From Cellulomonas cellasea (GTDB lineage Bacteria; Actinomycetota; Actinomycetes; Actinomycetales; Cellulomonadaceae), in contig NZ_BJLR01000030.1 of assembly GCF_006538745.1 (NCBI RefSeq), positions 1 through 64,000 on the forward strand: DNA of 64,000 nt. The letters are read 5' to 3'. Both the position numbers and the translations under genes were made by a program. How positions within the stretch are numbered: position 1 is the stretch's first letter; every line of letters starts with the position of its first letter. The notes below the pieces were generated by a model, which had not been told where the DNA came from, did no database searches, and was given only the letters and a program-made list of their open reading frames with translations. Below are positions 33,469-41,991 of the stretch, in pieces.

Positions 33469-34032
33469 GTGAACCGGTACCTGCGCCTGCTGCTCGTGTG
33501 GCTGCGGGCACGGCGGTCCTCGCACACGCCGTCCGCGCCGACGCCCGGCTCCCCGCTCGGGGAGTACCGCACGACGCTGCGCGTCATGCCCAACGACCTG
33601 GACCTGCTGCGGCACGTCAACAACGGGTCGTACCTGACGCTGCTCGACATCGGGCGCGTCGACATGACGCTGCGCTCGGGTGCGCAGTCGGCGCTCGACG
33701 CCCGCGGCTGGTTCCCGGTCGTGGTCGGCGAGTCGATCCGGTTCCGCCGCTCGATGACGCTCTGGGAGCGGTTCACGATCGTCACGCGCGTGCTCGGGTG
33801 GGACGAGCGGGTCATCTACCTCGACCAGCGCTTCGAGCGGACCGGGCGCGACGGCGCCGTCGAGGTCGTCGCCGAGGCGTGGGTCGTCGCGCGCTTCCTG
33901 GCCCGCAGCGGCGGAACGGTCCCGTCGCCGGAGGTCGCCGAGCTGTTCGGTCTCGACCCCGTGAGCCCGCCGCTGCCCGAGGCCGTGGTCACGTGGTCCC
34001 GGGCGCTCGACCTGGCGCACCGGGCGGTCTGA
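33469..34032 (+). CDS. acyl-CoA thioesterase-like (hotdog fold) protein
   Basis: 187 residues starting five bases after the DJ-1-like stop. The hotdog fold is shown by RVMPNDLDLLRHVNNGSYL, where the 4-hydroxybenzoyl-CoA/YbgC pattern has DLDxxxHVNN, followed by LDIGRVDM and SIRFRRSMTLWERFTI. It probably hydrolyses an acyl-CoA or acyl-carrier thioester. An N-terminal basic amphipathic stretch (YLRLLLVWLRARR) may bind membrane. It seems to be the last gene of a nadA operon, an unexpected partner. Confidence 0.85.
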   Translation: MNRYLRLLLVWLRARRSSHTPSAPTPGSPLGEYRTTLRVMPNDLDLLRHVNNGSYLTLLDIGRVDMTLRSGAQSALDARGWFPVVVGESIRFRRSMTLWERFTIVTRVLGWDERVIYLDQRFERTGRDGAVEVVAEAWVVARFLARSGGTVPSPEVAELFGLDPVSPPLPEAVVTWSRALDLAHRAV

Positions 34033-34044
34033 CGGCGCGTCGCC

Positions 34045-34075
34045 GCCGGACCGCCCGGTGACCGGACGGTCCGGC
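34045..34075. terminator. hairpin between convergent genes
   Basis: GCCGGACCG and CGGTCCGGC form a 9-bp stem around 13 bases that can pair further, placed between the thioesterase and dipeptidase stops. Confidence 0.6.
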
Positions 34076-34095
34076 CGGCACGGGTCGGGCGTGGG

Positions 34096-35520
34096 TCAGC
34101 CGCGGGCGTCGCGCGCGAGCCGGTCGAGCAGCAGGGCCTCCGCGAGGACGACGCGCTCGAGCTCGCCGAGGTGCACCGACTCGTCGATCCCGTGCGCACG
34201 GCTGTCCGGGTCCTCGACGCCGGTCACGAGGATCGCGGCGTCCGGGTAGACCTCGAGGAGCTCGGCGATGAACGGGATCGAGCCGCCGACGCCCACGTCG
34301 ACCGGGTCGGTGCCCCAGGCCTGCGCGAACGCCCAGCGTGCCGCGCGCATCGCCTCGGAGTCCTGCGGCGACTGGAACGGGCGGCCGAGCTCGCCGTCGC
34401 GCACCGTCACGCGGGCGCCGAGCGGGGCGTGCGCGTACAGGTGCTCGCGGAGCGCGGCGAGTGCCGCGGCGGGCTCCTGACCGGGCGGGATGCGCAGGCT
34501 GAGCTTCGCGGTCGCCGTCGGGGTCAGGGTGTTCGACGCCCGGGTCACGCTGGGCGCGTCGAGCCCGATGACCGAGAGCGCGGGCCGCGTCCACAGGCGG
34601 GCCGTGAGCGGGCCGGTGCCGGCGAGCTGCGCGCCCTCGACCACGGACGCGTCGGCGCGCAGCGCGGCCTCGTCGTAGTCGACGGTCGGGTCCGGGGCGC
34701 TCGCCAGGCCGGCCACGGCGACGTCGCCCGCGTCGTCGTGCAGCGTCGCGATCAGCCGGGCGAGGAGCGTGACCGCGTCGAGCACCGGGCCGCCGTACAT
34801 GCCCGAGTGCACGGCGTGCTCGAGCACCGTGACCTCGACCTCGAGGTCGACGAGCCCGCGCAGCGACGTCGTGAGCGCCGGGACGCCGATGCGCCAGTTG
34901 CTCGAGTCCGCGACGACGATGACGTCCGCCGCGAGCTCGTCGCGGTGCGCGGTCAGGAACGGCAGGAAGGTGGGCGAGCCGATCTCCTCCTCGCCCTCGA
35001 CGAACACCGTGACGCCGACCCCGAGGTCGTCGCCGAGCACGCGCAGCGCCCCGAGGTGCGCGATGACGCCGGCCTTGTCGTCGGCGGCCCCGCGCCCGTA
35101 GAGGCGCCCGTCGCGCTCGGTCGGCTCGAACGGCGCGCTCGACCACGCGGCGTCGTCGCCCGGGGGCTGGACGTCGTGGTGCGCGTAGAGCAGGACCGTG
35201 GGCGCCCCGGCCGGTGCGGGCCGGCGGGCGACCACCGCGGGTGCGCCCGGGCGGCCGTCGGGCCCGTCGACGCGCAGCACCTGCACGTCGTCGAGCCCCG
35301 CGTCGCGCAGGAGGGCGGCGACCGCGTCGGCGCTCGCCGCGACGTGCGCCTGGTCGAACTCGGCGTTCGAGACGCTCGGGATCCGCACGAGGTCCTCGAG
35401 GTCGGCGCGCAGGCGCGGGAACTCGCGCGCGGTGCGGGTCCGCAGGGGCTCGACCGGGTCGGTCGTGAGCGGGGAGCCGGCGGGGGTGGGGCCGGCGGGC
35501 GTCGTGGAGTCGTTCGTCAC
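34096..35520 (-). CDS. M20-family dipeptidase/carboxypeptidase
   Basis: 474 residues. The M20 metallopeptidase pattern is complete: VRIPSVSN near the start, metal ligands in [12 protein letters not shown] (His, Asp), [15 protein letters not shown] (Asp), [10 protein letters not shown] (the catalytic Glu and ligand Glu), and a late His in [17 protein letters not shown] dimerisation domain lies between about residues 220 and 370. It should cleave dipeptides or remove a C-terminal residue in the cytoplasm. Divergent from the DUF3043 gene with 32 bases between starts; TAGCGT eight bases upstream is a possible -10 box. Confidence 0.9.
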   Translation of the reverse strand: MTNDSTTPAGPTPAGSPLTTDPVEPLRTRTAREFPRLRADLEDLVRIPSVSNAEFDQAHVAASADAVAALLRDAGLDDVQVLRVDGPDGRPGAPAVVARRPAPAGAPTVLLYAHHDVQPPGDDAAWSSAPFEPTERDGRLYGRGAADDKAGVIAHLGALRVLGDDLGVGVTVFVEGEEEIGSPTFLPFLTAHRDELAADVIVVADSSNWRIGVPALTTSLRGLVDLEVEVTVLEHAVHSGMYGGPVLDAVTLLARLIATLHDDAGDVAVAGLASAPDPTVDYDEAALRADASVVEGAQLAGTGPLTARLWTRPALSVIGLDAPSVTRASNTLTPTATAKLSLRIPPGQEPAAALAALREHLYAHAPLGARVTVRDGELGRPFQSPQDSEAMRAARWAFAQAWGTDPVDVGVGGSIPFIAELLEVYPDAAILVTGVEDPDSRAHGIDESVHLGELERVVLAEALLLDRLARDARG

Positions 35521-35540
35521 GGACCAGCACGCTACTCGAC

Positions 35541-35546
35541 TACCCT
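35541..35546 (+). promoter_or_regulatory. TACCCT -10 box of a leaderless gene
   Basis: TACCCT is followed by six bases and the GTG at 35553 of the DUF3043 gene. Confidence 0.6.
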
Positions 35547-35552
35547 GGACGG

Positions 35553-36146
35553 GTGTTCGGACGCAGCAAGGACCAGGGCCCCGCCTCCCCCACGACCCCC
35601 ACGCCGGAGGACGAGGTGCGCGCGGGCAAGGGACGTCCGACGCCGCGCCGCAAGGTCGCCGAGTCGGCGAACCGCCGCCCCCTCGTCCCGGCCGACCGCA
35701 AGGGTGCGGCGAAGGCCGCGCGCCTCGAGCAGCGGGCCGCGCGCGACCGGCAGTACCAGGCGCTGCAGACCGGCGACGAGCGCTTCCTGCCCGAGAAGGA
35801 CAAGGGCCCGGTGCGCCGCTACATCCGCGACCACGTCGACGCCCGCTGGAACCTCGGGGAGATGTTCCTGCCCGTCGCGCTCGTGATGCTCGTGCTGCAG
35901 ATCGTGCTCGCGCAGGTCAACCCGAACGCCGCGTTCGTCGTCCTCATCGCGCTGTACGCGTTCAGCCTCGTGATGCTGCTCGACGCCTACCTGATGTGGC
36001 GCGGCCTCAAGAAGCGCCTGGGCGCGAAGTTCGGCGAGCACGTGGTCGTGCGCGGGACGGCGATGTACGCGGTCCTGCGCGTGTTCCAGATCCGCCCCTC
36101 GCGACTGCCCAAGCCCCAGGTGAAGCACGGCCAGTACCCCTCCTGA
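35553..36146 (+). CDS. DUF3043 membrane protein
   Basis: 197 residues. A basic N-terminal region contains [17 protein letters not shown] and [20 protein letters not shown], which are the DUF3043 hallmark, then two transmembrane helices (about 103-122 and 124-147) and a basic C-terminal tail ending in Pro/Lys-rich sequence. The family is found throughout actinobacteria (Rv2206 in M. tuberculosis, in the same relative position) and has no established function. Both termini are probably cytoplasmic. Confidence 0.9.
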   Translation: MFGRSKDQGPASPTTPTPEDEVRAGKGRPTPRRKVAESANRRPLVPADRKGAAKAARLEQRAARDRQYQALQTGDERFLPEKDKGPVRRYIRDHVDARWNLGEMFLPVALVMLVLQIVLAQVNPNAAFVVLIALYAFSLVMLLDAYLMWRGLKKRLGAKFGEHVVVRGTAMYAVLRVFQIRPSRLPKPQVKHGQYPS

Positions 36147-36196
36147 CGCCGGCGCGAGCGCGTACCGCCGGCCGGGCCGGTCGTGACGCGCGCCCG

Positions 36197-36202
36197 TAGG
36201 GT
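36197..36202 (+). promoter_or_regulatory. TAGGGT -10 box of a leaderless gene
   Basis: TAGGGT is followed by six bases and the ATG at 36209 of the aldo/keto reductase gene. Confidence 0.6.
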
Positions 36203-36208
36203 GACGGA

Positions 36209-37219
36209 ATGGTCAACTACCGCTCCCTCGGAAGCTCCGGGCTCAAGATCTCGGAGATCACCTACGGCAACTGGCTGACGCACGGCTCGCAGGTCGAGAA
36301 GGACGCCGCGCTCGCGTGCGTGCACGCCGCGCTCGACGCCGGCATCACGTCGTTCGACACCGCGGACGTGTACGCCAACACGAGGGCCGAGAAGGTCCTC
36401 GGCAAGGCGCTCAAGGGTCAGCGCCGGCAGTCGCTCGAGATCTTCACGAAGGTCTACTGGCCCACCGGCCCGCAGGGCCCCAACGACTCGGGCCTCTCGC
36501 GCAAGCACATCCTCGAGTCGATCGACGGCTCCCTCGAGCGCCTGCGCACCGACTACGTCGACCTGTACCAGGCGCACCGCTACGACCACTCGACGCCGCT
36601 CGAGGAGACGATGCAGGCGTTCGCCGACGTCGTGCGCTCGGGCAAGGCGCTGTACATCGGCGTGAGCGAGTGGACCGCCGACCAGATCCGCGCGGGCCAC
36701 GCGCTCGCGAAGGACCTCGGGTTCCAGCTCATCTCGAACCAGCCGCAGTACTCGGCGCTGTACCGGGTCATCGAGGGCGAGGTCGTCCCCGCGTCGGCCG
36801 AGCTGGGCGTCTCGCAGATCGTCTGGTCGCCGATCGCGCAGGGCGTGCTCACGGGCAAGTACCTGCCGGGTCAGCCGCTGCCCGAGGGCTCGCGCGCGAC
36901 GGACGAGAAGGGTGGCGCGAAGATGATCGCGCGCTTCCTCGACAAGCCCGAGGTGCTCCAGCGCGTCCAGGACCTGCGCCCCGTCGCGGACGAGCTCGGG
37001 CTCTCGCTCGCGCAGCTCGCGGTCGCGTGGGTGCTGCAGAACGAGAACGTCGCGGCGGCGATCATCGGGGCGTCGCGGCCCGAGCAGGTCACGGAGAACG
37101 TCAAAGCGTCCGGCGTCGAGATCCCGTCGGAGCTGCTGAACCGGATCGACGAGATCCTCGGCGACTCGGTCATCTCGGACCCCGCGGAGACGGCGAAGAG
37201 CTCCCCGAAGTCCCGCTGA
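36209..37219 (+). CDS. aldo/keto reductase (Kv-beta/YghZ-like)
   Basis: 336 residues, an NADPH-dependent TIM-barrel oxidoreductase. The catalytic tetrad is visible: Asp and Tyr in FDTADVYAN, Lys in IFTKVYW, His in YQAHRYD. The NADP phosphate-binding end, IIGASRPEQVTENV, is present. The opening YRSLGSSGLKISEITYGNWL and the tetrad spacing fit the AKR6/AKR14 type of potassium-channel beta-like enzymes. Substrate is likely a reactive aldehyde such as methylglyoxal (inference). It has no mycobacterial counterpart in this position and is closed by a 17-bp terminator. Confidence 0.92.
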   Translation: MVNYRSLGSSGLKISEITYGNWLTHGSQVEKDAALACVHAALDAGITSFDTADVYANTRAEKVLGKALKGQRRQSLEIFTKVYWPTGPQGPNDSGLSRKHILESIDGSLERLRTDYVDLYQAHRYDHSTPLEETMQAFADVVRSGKALYIGVSEWTADQIRAGHALAKDLGFQLISNQPQYSALYRVIEGEVVPASAELGVSQIVWSPIAQGVLTGKYLPGQPLPEGSRATDEKGGAKMIARFLDKPEVLQRVQDLRPVADELGLSLAQLAVAWVLQNENVAAAIIGASRPEQVTENVKASGVEIPSELLNRIDEILGDSVISDPAETAKSSPKSR

Positions 37220-37225
37220 GCACGC

Positions 37226-37262
37226 CGACGGCCCGCCCTCCGGTGCGGAGGGCGGGCCGTCG
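37226..37262 (+). terminator. 17-bp hairpin terminator
   Basis: CGACGGCCCGCCCTCCG, loop GTG, CGGAGGGCGGGCCGTCG: a perfect stem seven bases after the aldo/keto reductase stop, usable in both directions. Confidence 0.85.
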
Positions 37263-37297
37263 TGCGCCGGGCCGGGAGTGCCCGGGCGGCGCGGGCG

Positions 37298-38005
37298 TCA
37301 TCGGACGGTGAGCCGCGGCAGCAGGTGGTGCACGACGGGGCCGATCGCGAGCGCATAGGCGAGCGTGCCGAGGCCGACCGTCCCCCCGAGCAGCCAGCCC
37401 GCGGTCACCACGACGACCTCGATCGACGAGCGCACGAGCCGCGTCGAGCCCCCGGTGCGGGCGACGAGCCCGGTCATGAGCCCGTCCCGGGGCCCCGGAC
37501 CCAGCCGGACGCCGACGTACAGCGCGGTCGCGAGCCCGTTGAGCACGATCCCCGCGACGACGAGCCCGATGCGGGCGGCGAGCGGGAGCGGCTCGGGCAG
37601 GCGGGCGAGCAGGGCGAGGAAGGGGTCGACGAGCGCGCCGATGACGACGACGTTCGCGACGGTCCCGATCCCGGGCCGCTGACGCAGCGGGACCCACAGC
37701 AGCAGCACGACGACGCTCACGAGCACCGTGATCGTCCCGAACGACAGGTCGGTGCGGCGCGAGATCCCCTGCGAGAGCACGTCCCACGGCGTCGAGCCGA
37801 GGCCGGCACGGACGAGCAGCGTGATCGAGAGGGCGTAGAGCACGAGGCCGACGATCAGCTGGACGTACCGGCGCGCGCGGCGCGTCGTCGGCAGGAGCTC
37901 GGGGCGGTCGGCCGCTGCCGGTCCCGAGCCGGGACCGGTGGTCGGCGTCCCGTCAGGCGGCCCCACCGGCACCGCACCGTCGCCCGGCGCGGTGCGGACC
38001 GTCAC
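37298..38005 (-). CDS. YczE/YyaS/YitT family membrane protein
   Basis: 235 residues. After a 45-residue Pro/Gly/Thr-rich N-terminus there are five predicted transmembrane helices. The family motifs are RAGLGSTPWDVLSQGISRRT and RLGPGPRDGLMTGLVART, with FGTITVLVSVVVLLL between. YczE-type proteins often accompany MocR regulators, as here with the divergent gene at 38245. Transport of an amine or vitamin-like compound has been suggested for relatives, but it is not proven. Its GTG overlaps the stop of the small upstream membrane gene by four bases. Confidence 0.88.
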   Translation of the reverse strand: MTVRTAPGDGAVPVGPPDGTPTTGPGSGPAAADRPELLPTTRRARRYVQLIVGLVLYALSITLLVRAGLGSTPWDVLSQGISRRTDLSFGTITVLVSVVVLLLWVPLRQRPGIGTVANVVVIGALVDPFLALLARLPEPLPLAARIGLVVAGIVLNGLATALYVGVRLGPGPRDGLMTGLVARTGGSTRLVRSSIEVVVVTAGWLLGGTVGLGTLAYALAIGPVVHHLLPRLTVR

Positions 38006-38190
38006 ACCAGGCCGCGCATCCGGGGGCCGCTCGGCAGCCCGGCGGCGAGCGCGGTGCCCTCGGCCCAGTGGGGCTCGGCGGCGGGCGGCGGGCGGTGGCC
38101 GATTCCGTCGCCCCGGAGCGTGGCGGGCAGCTGCACGAGGGCGAGGAGGGCGGTGACGGCGACGAGCACGGTGAAGAGGACCATGGACAT
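38002..38190 (-). CDS. small single-helix membrane protein
   Basis: 62 residues from ATG 38190 (a second in-frame ATG at 38184). Residues 3-22 (MVLFTVLVAVTALLALVQLP) form one transmembrane helix; the rest is a soluble Pro/Gly-rich tail. It is divergent from the MocR gene and coupled by GTGA overlap to the YczE gene, so it is probably a real gene and a possible accessory subunit. No family recognised. Confidence 0.6.
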   Translation of the reverse strand: MSMVLFTVLVAVTALLALVQLPATLRGDGIGHRPPPAAEPHWAEGTALAAGLPSGPRMRGLV

Positions 38191-38230
38191 AGCCAATCGC
38201 GCGTTGGCATTGTCATCAATAGCCACTTGG
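38189..38230. promoter_or_regulatory. repeat-rich divergent operator region, probable MocR site
   Basis: Two near-identical direct repeats, ATAGCCAAT (38189-38197) and ATAGCCACT (38219-38227), are 30 bases apart, and GCCAA-N7-TTGGC (38192-38208) forms an inverted repeat. The 54-base gap between the two divergent starts must hold both promoters, so a MocR dimer binding here could control both. The site for MocR proteins is often direct repeats. Confidence 0.5.
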
Positions 38231-38244
38231 GGGAAGGTGGACTC

Positions 38245-39720
38245 ATGACCGTTGCAGACGACCTCCCGAGCGACCGCCGACTCTCCGCGAGCGGCCTCGC
38301 CCGGCTGCTCGGCTCGTGGCAGCGCCCGGGGCCCGCCTACGCCGCGCTGGCCGACGGCGTCCGCTCCGCGATGCACGCCGGGTCGCTGCCGCTGAGCACC
38401 CGGCTGCCGAGCGAGCGCGAGCTCGCCGAGGCGCTCGGCGTCTCGCGCACGACGACGACCGCCGCGTACCGGACCCTGCGCGACGAGGGCTTCCTCGTGA
38501 GCCGCCAGGGGTCCGGGACCGTCACGACGCTGCCCGCGTCGGGCGCCCAGGGCGTGCACGCGCCGGTCGTCGTGCGCCCCGCGCAGCCCGACGTCGCCGA
38601 CCTGTCGATCGCCGCGCCGCCCGCGCCGTCCGCCCTGCACCCCGCGTACGTGACCGCGCTCGACGCGCTCCCCCGCTACCTCGCGGGGCGGGGCTACGAG
38701 CCGCTCGGGCTCCAGGTGCTGCGCGAGGCGATCGCGGCCCGGTACACCGAGCGCGGGACCCCGACGACGCCCGACCAGGTCCTCGTCACGAGCGGCGCAC
38801 AGCACGCGCTCAACCTTCTCGTGCACGCGCACGTCGGCCCGGGTGACCGCGTCGTCGTCGAGCACCCCACCTACCCGCACGCGATCGACACCGTGCGGGC
38901 CGCAGGCGGCCGGCCGGTCCCGGTGCCGCTGAGCAGCGGGCCGTCCGGCGGCGTCGACGTCGACCTGCTCGAGTCCACCCTGCGCCAGGTGTCGCCCCGG
39001 CTCGTCTACCTCATCCCCGACCACCACAACCCGACCGGGACGACCCTCGACCCGGCGGCCCGCGAGCGCGTCCGGGCGCTCGCCCGGCGCCACCGCACGG
39101 TCGTCGTCGGGGACGAGGCGCTCACCGACCTCACGCTCGACGGCCCCGAGCCCGCGCCGTTCGCCGGGGCCGGTGCCGGCTCGGGGTTCGTCGTGTCGGT
39201 CGGGTCGGCGTCCAAGACCTACTGGGGCGGCCTGCGCGTGGGGTGGATCCGCGCGCACCCCGACCTCGTGTCCCGGCTCGCGGTGCTGCGCGGCCACGTC
39301 GACATCGCGAGCGCCGTCCTCGAGCAGCTCGTGACCGCCGAGCTTCTCGCGCGCCGCGAGGAGATCCTGCCCGGGCGGCGCACCGCGCTGCGGGAGCGGC
39401 GGGACCGGCTCGTCGCGCTGCTCGCGGACCAGATCCCGTCGTGGCAGGTGCCCGTGCCCGCGGGCGGGCTGTCGCTGTGGCCGGATCTCGGGGCGCCCGT
39501 GGCGTCGGCGCTCACGGCGCTCGCGGTCCGCCACGGCGTGCGCGTGCTGCCCGGTCCGGCGTTCGCGGTCGACGGCGGCTTCGAGCGCCACCTGCGCCTC
39601 ACGTTCAGCGAGCCGCTCGACGTGCTGGAGAACGGCGTGCGCGGCCTGGCGGCGGCGTGGGCCGCCCTCGGCACGCCGCAGGATGCCCGCCGCTCCGCGC
39701 CCGTGCAGGCCATGGTCTGA
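38245..39720 (+). CDS. MocR-family GntR/aminotransferase regulator
   Basis: 491 residues from ATG 38245, preceded by GGGGGAAGG. The N-terminal winged helix is of GntR type (LPSERELAEALGVSRTTTTA, YRTLRDEGFLVSRQGSGT). The C-terminal domain (about residues 120-475) is a class I aminotransferase fold with VTSGAQHALNLLVHAHV, PDHHNPTGTTL and the PLP lysine in VGSASKTYWGGLRVGW. MocR proteins bind PLP or an amino-PLP adduct as a sensor, not as an enzyme. It is divergent from the small membrane protein and YczE gene, its likely targets. Confidence 0.93.
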   Translation: MTVADDLPSDRRLSASGLARLLGSWQRPGPAYAALADGVRSAMHAGSLPLSTRLPSERELAEALGVSRTTTTAAYRTLRDEGFLVSRQGSGTVTTLPASGAQGVHAPVVVRPAQPDVADLSIAAPPAPSALHPAYVTALDALPRYLAGRGYEPLGLQVLREAIAARYTERGTPTTPDQVLVTSGAQHALNLLVHAHVGPGDRVVVEHPTYPHAIDTVRAAGGRPVPVPLSSGPSGGVDVDLLESTLRQVSPRLVYLIPDHHNPTGTTLDPAARERVRALARRHRTVVVGDEALTDLTLDGPEPAPFAGAGAGSGFVVSVGSASKTYWGGLRVGWIRAHPDLVSRLAVLRGHVDIASAVLEQLVTAELLARREEILPGRRTALRERRDRLVALLADQIPSWQVPVPAGGLSLWPDLGAPVASALTALAVRHGVRVLPGPAFAVDGGFERHLRLTFSEPLDVLENGVRGLAAAWAALGTPQDARRSAPVQAMV

Positions 39721-39747
39721 CCCGCCCGGCGCACCGGGCCGCGCGCG

Positions 39748-39960
39748 TCAGGGGACGTGCAGGACGAGCGGCGGCGTCGCGGGCGTGCCGTCGTGCAGCA
39801 GCTGGGCGACGTGCGCCCCGCCGGCGGCGAGCGCGCGCCACTGCTCGCCGAGCCACTGCTCGGCGTCGTACTGGTTCGTGAACGCCGGGCTGGTCGGGCG
39901 GTCGAGGCGCCCGCCGTCGGCGTCGTCGAACGTCCACTCCCACTGCGGCCGGACCACCAT
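39748..39960 (-). CDS. small conserved protein downstream of pyrD
   Basis: 70 residues, starting MVVRPQWEWTFDDADGGRLD and continuing with FTNQYDAEQWLGEQWRALA. It shares one base with the pyrD stop (TGATG), so translation is coupled. The Trp- and Asp-rich sequence suggests a compact soluble fold. I recall similar short proteins next to pyrD in related actinobacteria, with no assigned role. Confidence 0.7.
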   Translation of the reverse strand: MVVRPQWEWTFDDADGGRLDRPTSPAFTNQYDAEQWLGEQWRALAAGGAHVAQLLHDGTPATPPLVLHVP

Positions 39961-41018
39961 CAGCTGCCTCCCGCACGTGCCGCGGCGCGCGCGGCGTCGG
40001 CTGCCAGCGCGCGGTTGATGCCCGCGGCCCAGAAGGGGCCACGGTAGATCAGCCCGGTGTACCCCTGCACGAGCGTCGCGCCGACGGCGAGGTACTCGCG
40101 CGCGTCCGCCGCGGTCGTGATCCCGCCGACGCCGATGACGACGGGGTCGGGGCCGAGCCGCGTGCGCAGGCGGGCCACGACGTCGAGGCCGCGCTCGAGG
40201 ACGGGTGGGCCGGACAGGCCGCCGGGCCCGAGGTCGTGCGCGATCGTCGTGTTGACCGCCACCACGCCGTCGAGGCCCAGCTCGAGCGCGAGGTCCGCGA
40301 CGGCGTCGACGTCGTCGTCCGACAGGTCGGGGGCGATCTTGACCAGGAGCGGGACGCGCGGCCGGCCGGCCCGCTCCGTGGCCTCGTCGGCGGCGGCGCG
40401 CGTGGCCTGCAGGATCGGGCGCAGCGCCTCGACCGACTGCAGGTCGCGCAGGCCGGGCGTGTTCGGCGAGGACACGTTGACGACGAGGTAGTCGGCGTAC
40501 GGCGCGAGCCGCCCCGCGCTCGTCGCGTAGTCGGCCGGCGCGTCCTCGGCCGGGGTCACCTTGGTCTTGCCGATGTTCACGCCCACGACGAGCGCCCGGC
40601 CCGCCGGGGTCGCGCGCAGCCGGCGCAGGCGCAGCGCGACGGCGGCCGACCCCTCGTTGTTGAAGCCCATGCGGTTGCGCAGCGCGCGCAGCCCGACGAC
40701 CCGCCACAGCCGGGGCTTGTCGTTGCCTGCCTGCCCCTGCGCCGTGACCGTGCCGACCTCGACGAAGCCGAACCCGAGCATCACCAGCCCGCGCACCGCG
40801 CGGGCGTTCTTGTCGAAGCCCGCGGCGAGCCCGAACGGTGCGGGGAACGTCCGGCCCAGGACCGTGACCGCCGCGCTCCGGGGCGGGGCCGAGAGCCGGC
40901 CGACGAGCGCGCGCAGCGGCGGCAGCTCCCCGACGAGCCGGATGAGGGCGAACGCGAGCTCGTGCGCCCGCTCAGGGTCCAGGCGGCGCAGGACGAGACG
41001 GAACAGGAGGCTGTACAC
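39960..41018 (-). CDS. pyrD: quinone-dependent dihydroorotate dehydrogenase (class 2)
   Basis: 352 residues from GTG 41018; relatives begin at the MYSLLFRLVL point, and TAGGTT seven bases upstream supports it over the TTG at 41027. It oxidises dihydroorotate to orotate with electrons passed to menaquinone at the membrane. The class 2 features are an N-terminal membrane-associating helix, GLAAGFDKNARA, RNRMGFNNEGS, VNVSSPNTPGLR with the catalytic Ser, VNTTIAHD, IGVGGITTAADAREYL and QGYTGLIYRGP for FMN phosphate. Confidence 0.96.
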   Translation of the reverse strand: MYSLLFRLVLRRLDPERAHELAFALIRLVGELPPLRALVGRLSAPPRSAAVTVLGRTFPAPFGLAAGFDKNARAVRGLVMLGFGFVEVGTVTAQGQAGNDKPRLWRVVGLRALRNRMGFNNEGSAAVALRLRRLRATPAGRALVVGVNIGKTKVTPAEDAPADYATSAGRLAPYADYLVVNVSSPNTPGLRDLQSVEALRPILQATRAAADEATERAGRPRVPLLVKIAPDLSDDDVDAVADLALELGLDGVVAVNTTIAHDLGPGGLSGPPVLERGLDVVARLRTRLGPDPVVIGVGGITTAADAREYLAVGATLVQGYTGLIYRGPFWAAGINRALAADAARAAARAGGS

Positions 41019-41025
41019 GGCTGAC

Positions 41026-41031
41026 AACCTA
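41026..41031 (-). promoter_or_regulatory. TAGGTT -10 box of a leaderless gene
   Basis: Minus-strand TAGGTT is followed by seven bases and the GTG at 41018 of pyrD. Confidence 0.5.
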
Positions 41032-41069
41032 GCCGCCGCGGCACGCGCGCCGACGGCAGGGACCGCGGT

Positions 41070-41513
41070 TCAGGCGGCGGCCGGACCCGTGCCGGCGCGG
41101 GTGCGCCACAGCCAGGCGAGCCCGAGGAACGGCAGCACGAGCGGGACGTAGCCGTACCCCTGCCCGAACGCCGACCACACCGTCTCGTCCGGGAAGTCCC
41201 CGGCGTCGAGCACGGAGAGCGTCCCGACCGCGAGCACGCCGACGAGCTCGATCCCGACCGCGAGCCAGGCGACCGTGCGCCAGCGCCCGCCGCCCCCGGC
41301 AAGGGCGACCGTCGCGAGGACGTAGACGAGCGCCGAGAGGGCCGAGAGCCCGTACGCGAGCGGCGCCTCGTCGAGCTTCGTGGCGATCTGGTAGCCCGCG
41401 CGGGCGCTCGCGGCCAGGGCGAAGATCCCGTAGACCGCGACGAGCGCGCGCCCGGGGCCGGTGGCGGTGCTCGCGGGCCGCTCGTCGCGGCGGCCGGACG
41501 GCGCGGCGCTCAT
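41070..41513 (-). CDS. four-helix membrane protein of unknown function
   Basis: 147 residues with four predicted transmembrane helices (about 25-43, 53-72, 81-103 and 117-137). The helices hold a single conserved-looking loop, SARAGYQIATKLDEAPLAYG, and a late FGQGYGYVPLVLPF. It overlaps the upstream membrane gene by ATGA, so the two products are probably made together and may form one complex. I do not recognise the family; function unknown. Confidence 0.75.
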   Translation of the reverse strand: MSAAPSGRRDERPASTATGPGRALVAVYGIFALAASARAGYQIATKLDEAPLAYGLSALSALVYVLATVALAGGGGRWRTVAWLAVGIELVGVLAVGTLSVLDAGDFPDETVWSAFGQGYGYVPLVLPFLGLAWLWRTRAGTGPAAA

Positions 41514-41866
41514 GCGGCCCAGATCTGGACGAGGCGCAGCTCGAGGAACGCGACGGTCAGCGCGGCCCCGAGCAGGACGACCGAACTCCACCGCGTGCGC
41601 TCCGCGAACGCCCACGCGGCGGCGAGCGGCAGCAGGATGAGCTGCGTCAGCACGTACCCCCAGAACAGCGCGGCGTCGGGCGACGCGGCGCCCTGCGCGA
41701 GGAGCACCCCGGCCACCACGGCCTGGACGACGAGCAGCCCGACGACGACGGCACCGCCCCAGAGCTGTCGCAGGATCACGGCACGGTCGCGCACGACGAA
41801 CCACAGCGCCCACGCGGCGAGCGCGAGCGACGTGGCCGCGACCAGCGCGGTGAGAGGTCCTGGCAC
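41510..41866 (-). CDS. four-helix membrane protein of unknown function
   Basis: 118 residues from GTG 41866, with four predicted transmembrane helices covering almost the whole chain. An Arg-containing loop (VVRDRAVILRQLWGG) lies after helix 1 and an FAERTRW loop before helix 4. It is coupled to the next membrane gene by a 4-base overlap. TAGCGT eight bases upstream is a possible -10 box. Size and pairing suggest a heteromeric membrane complex, but no family is recognised. Confidence 0.75.
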   Translation of the reverse strand: MPGPLTALVAATSLALAAWALWFVVRDRAVILRQLWGGAVVVGLLVVQAVVAGVLLAQGAASPDAALFWGYVLTQLILLPLAAAWAFAERTRWSSVVLLGAALTVAFLELRLVQIWAA

Positions 41867-41979
41867 GGGCGACCACGCTACCCGCCGCGCCGCACCGGCA
41901 CCGGTGGGGCCCGGCGGGCAGCTCGTGCCGGGGTCGGCAGGGTCGGCGCGGTCGGCGGGGGCTGTCGGGGGGTGCGGTC

Positions 41980-41985
41980 TACCAT
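41980..41985 (+). promoter_or_regulatory. TACCAT -10 box of a leaderless gene
   Basis: TACCAT is followed by six bases and the GTG at 41992 of the aminopeptidase gene. Confidence 0.6.
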
Positions 41986-41991
41986 CGACGC

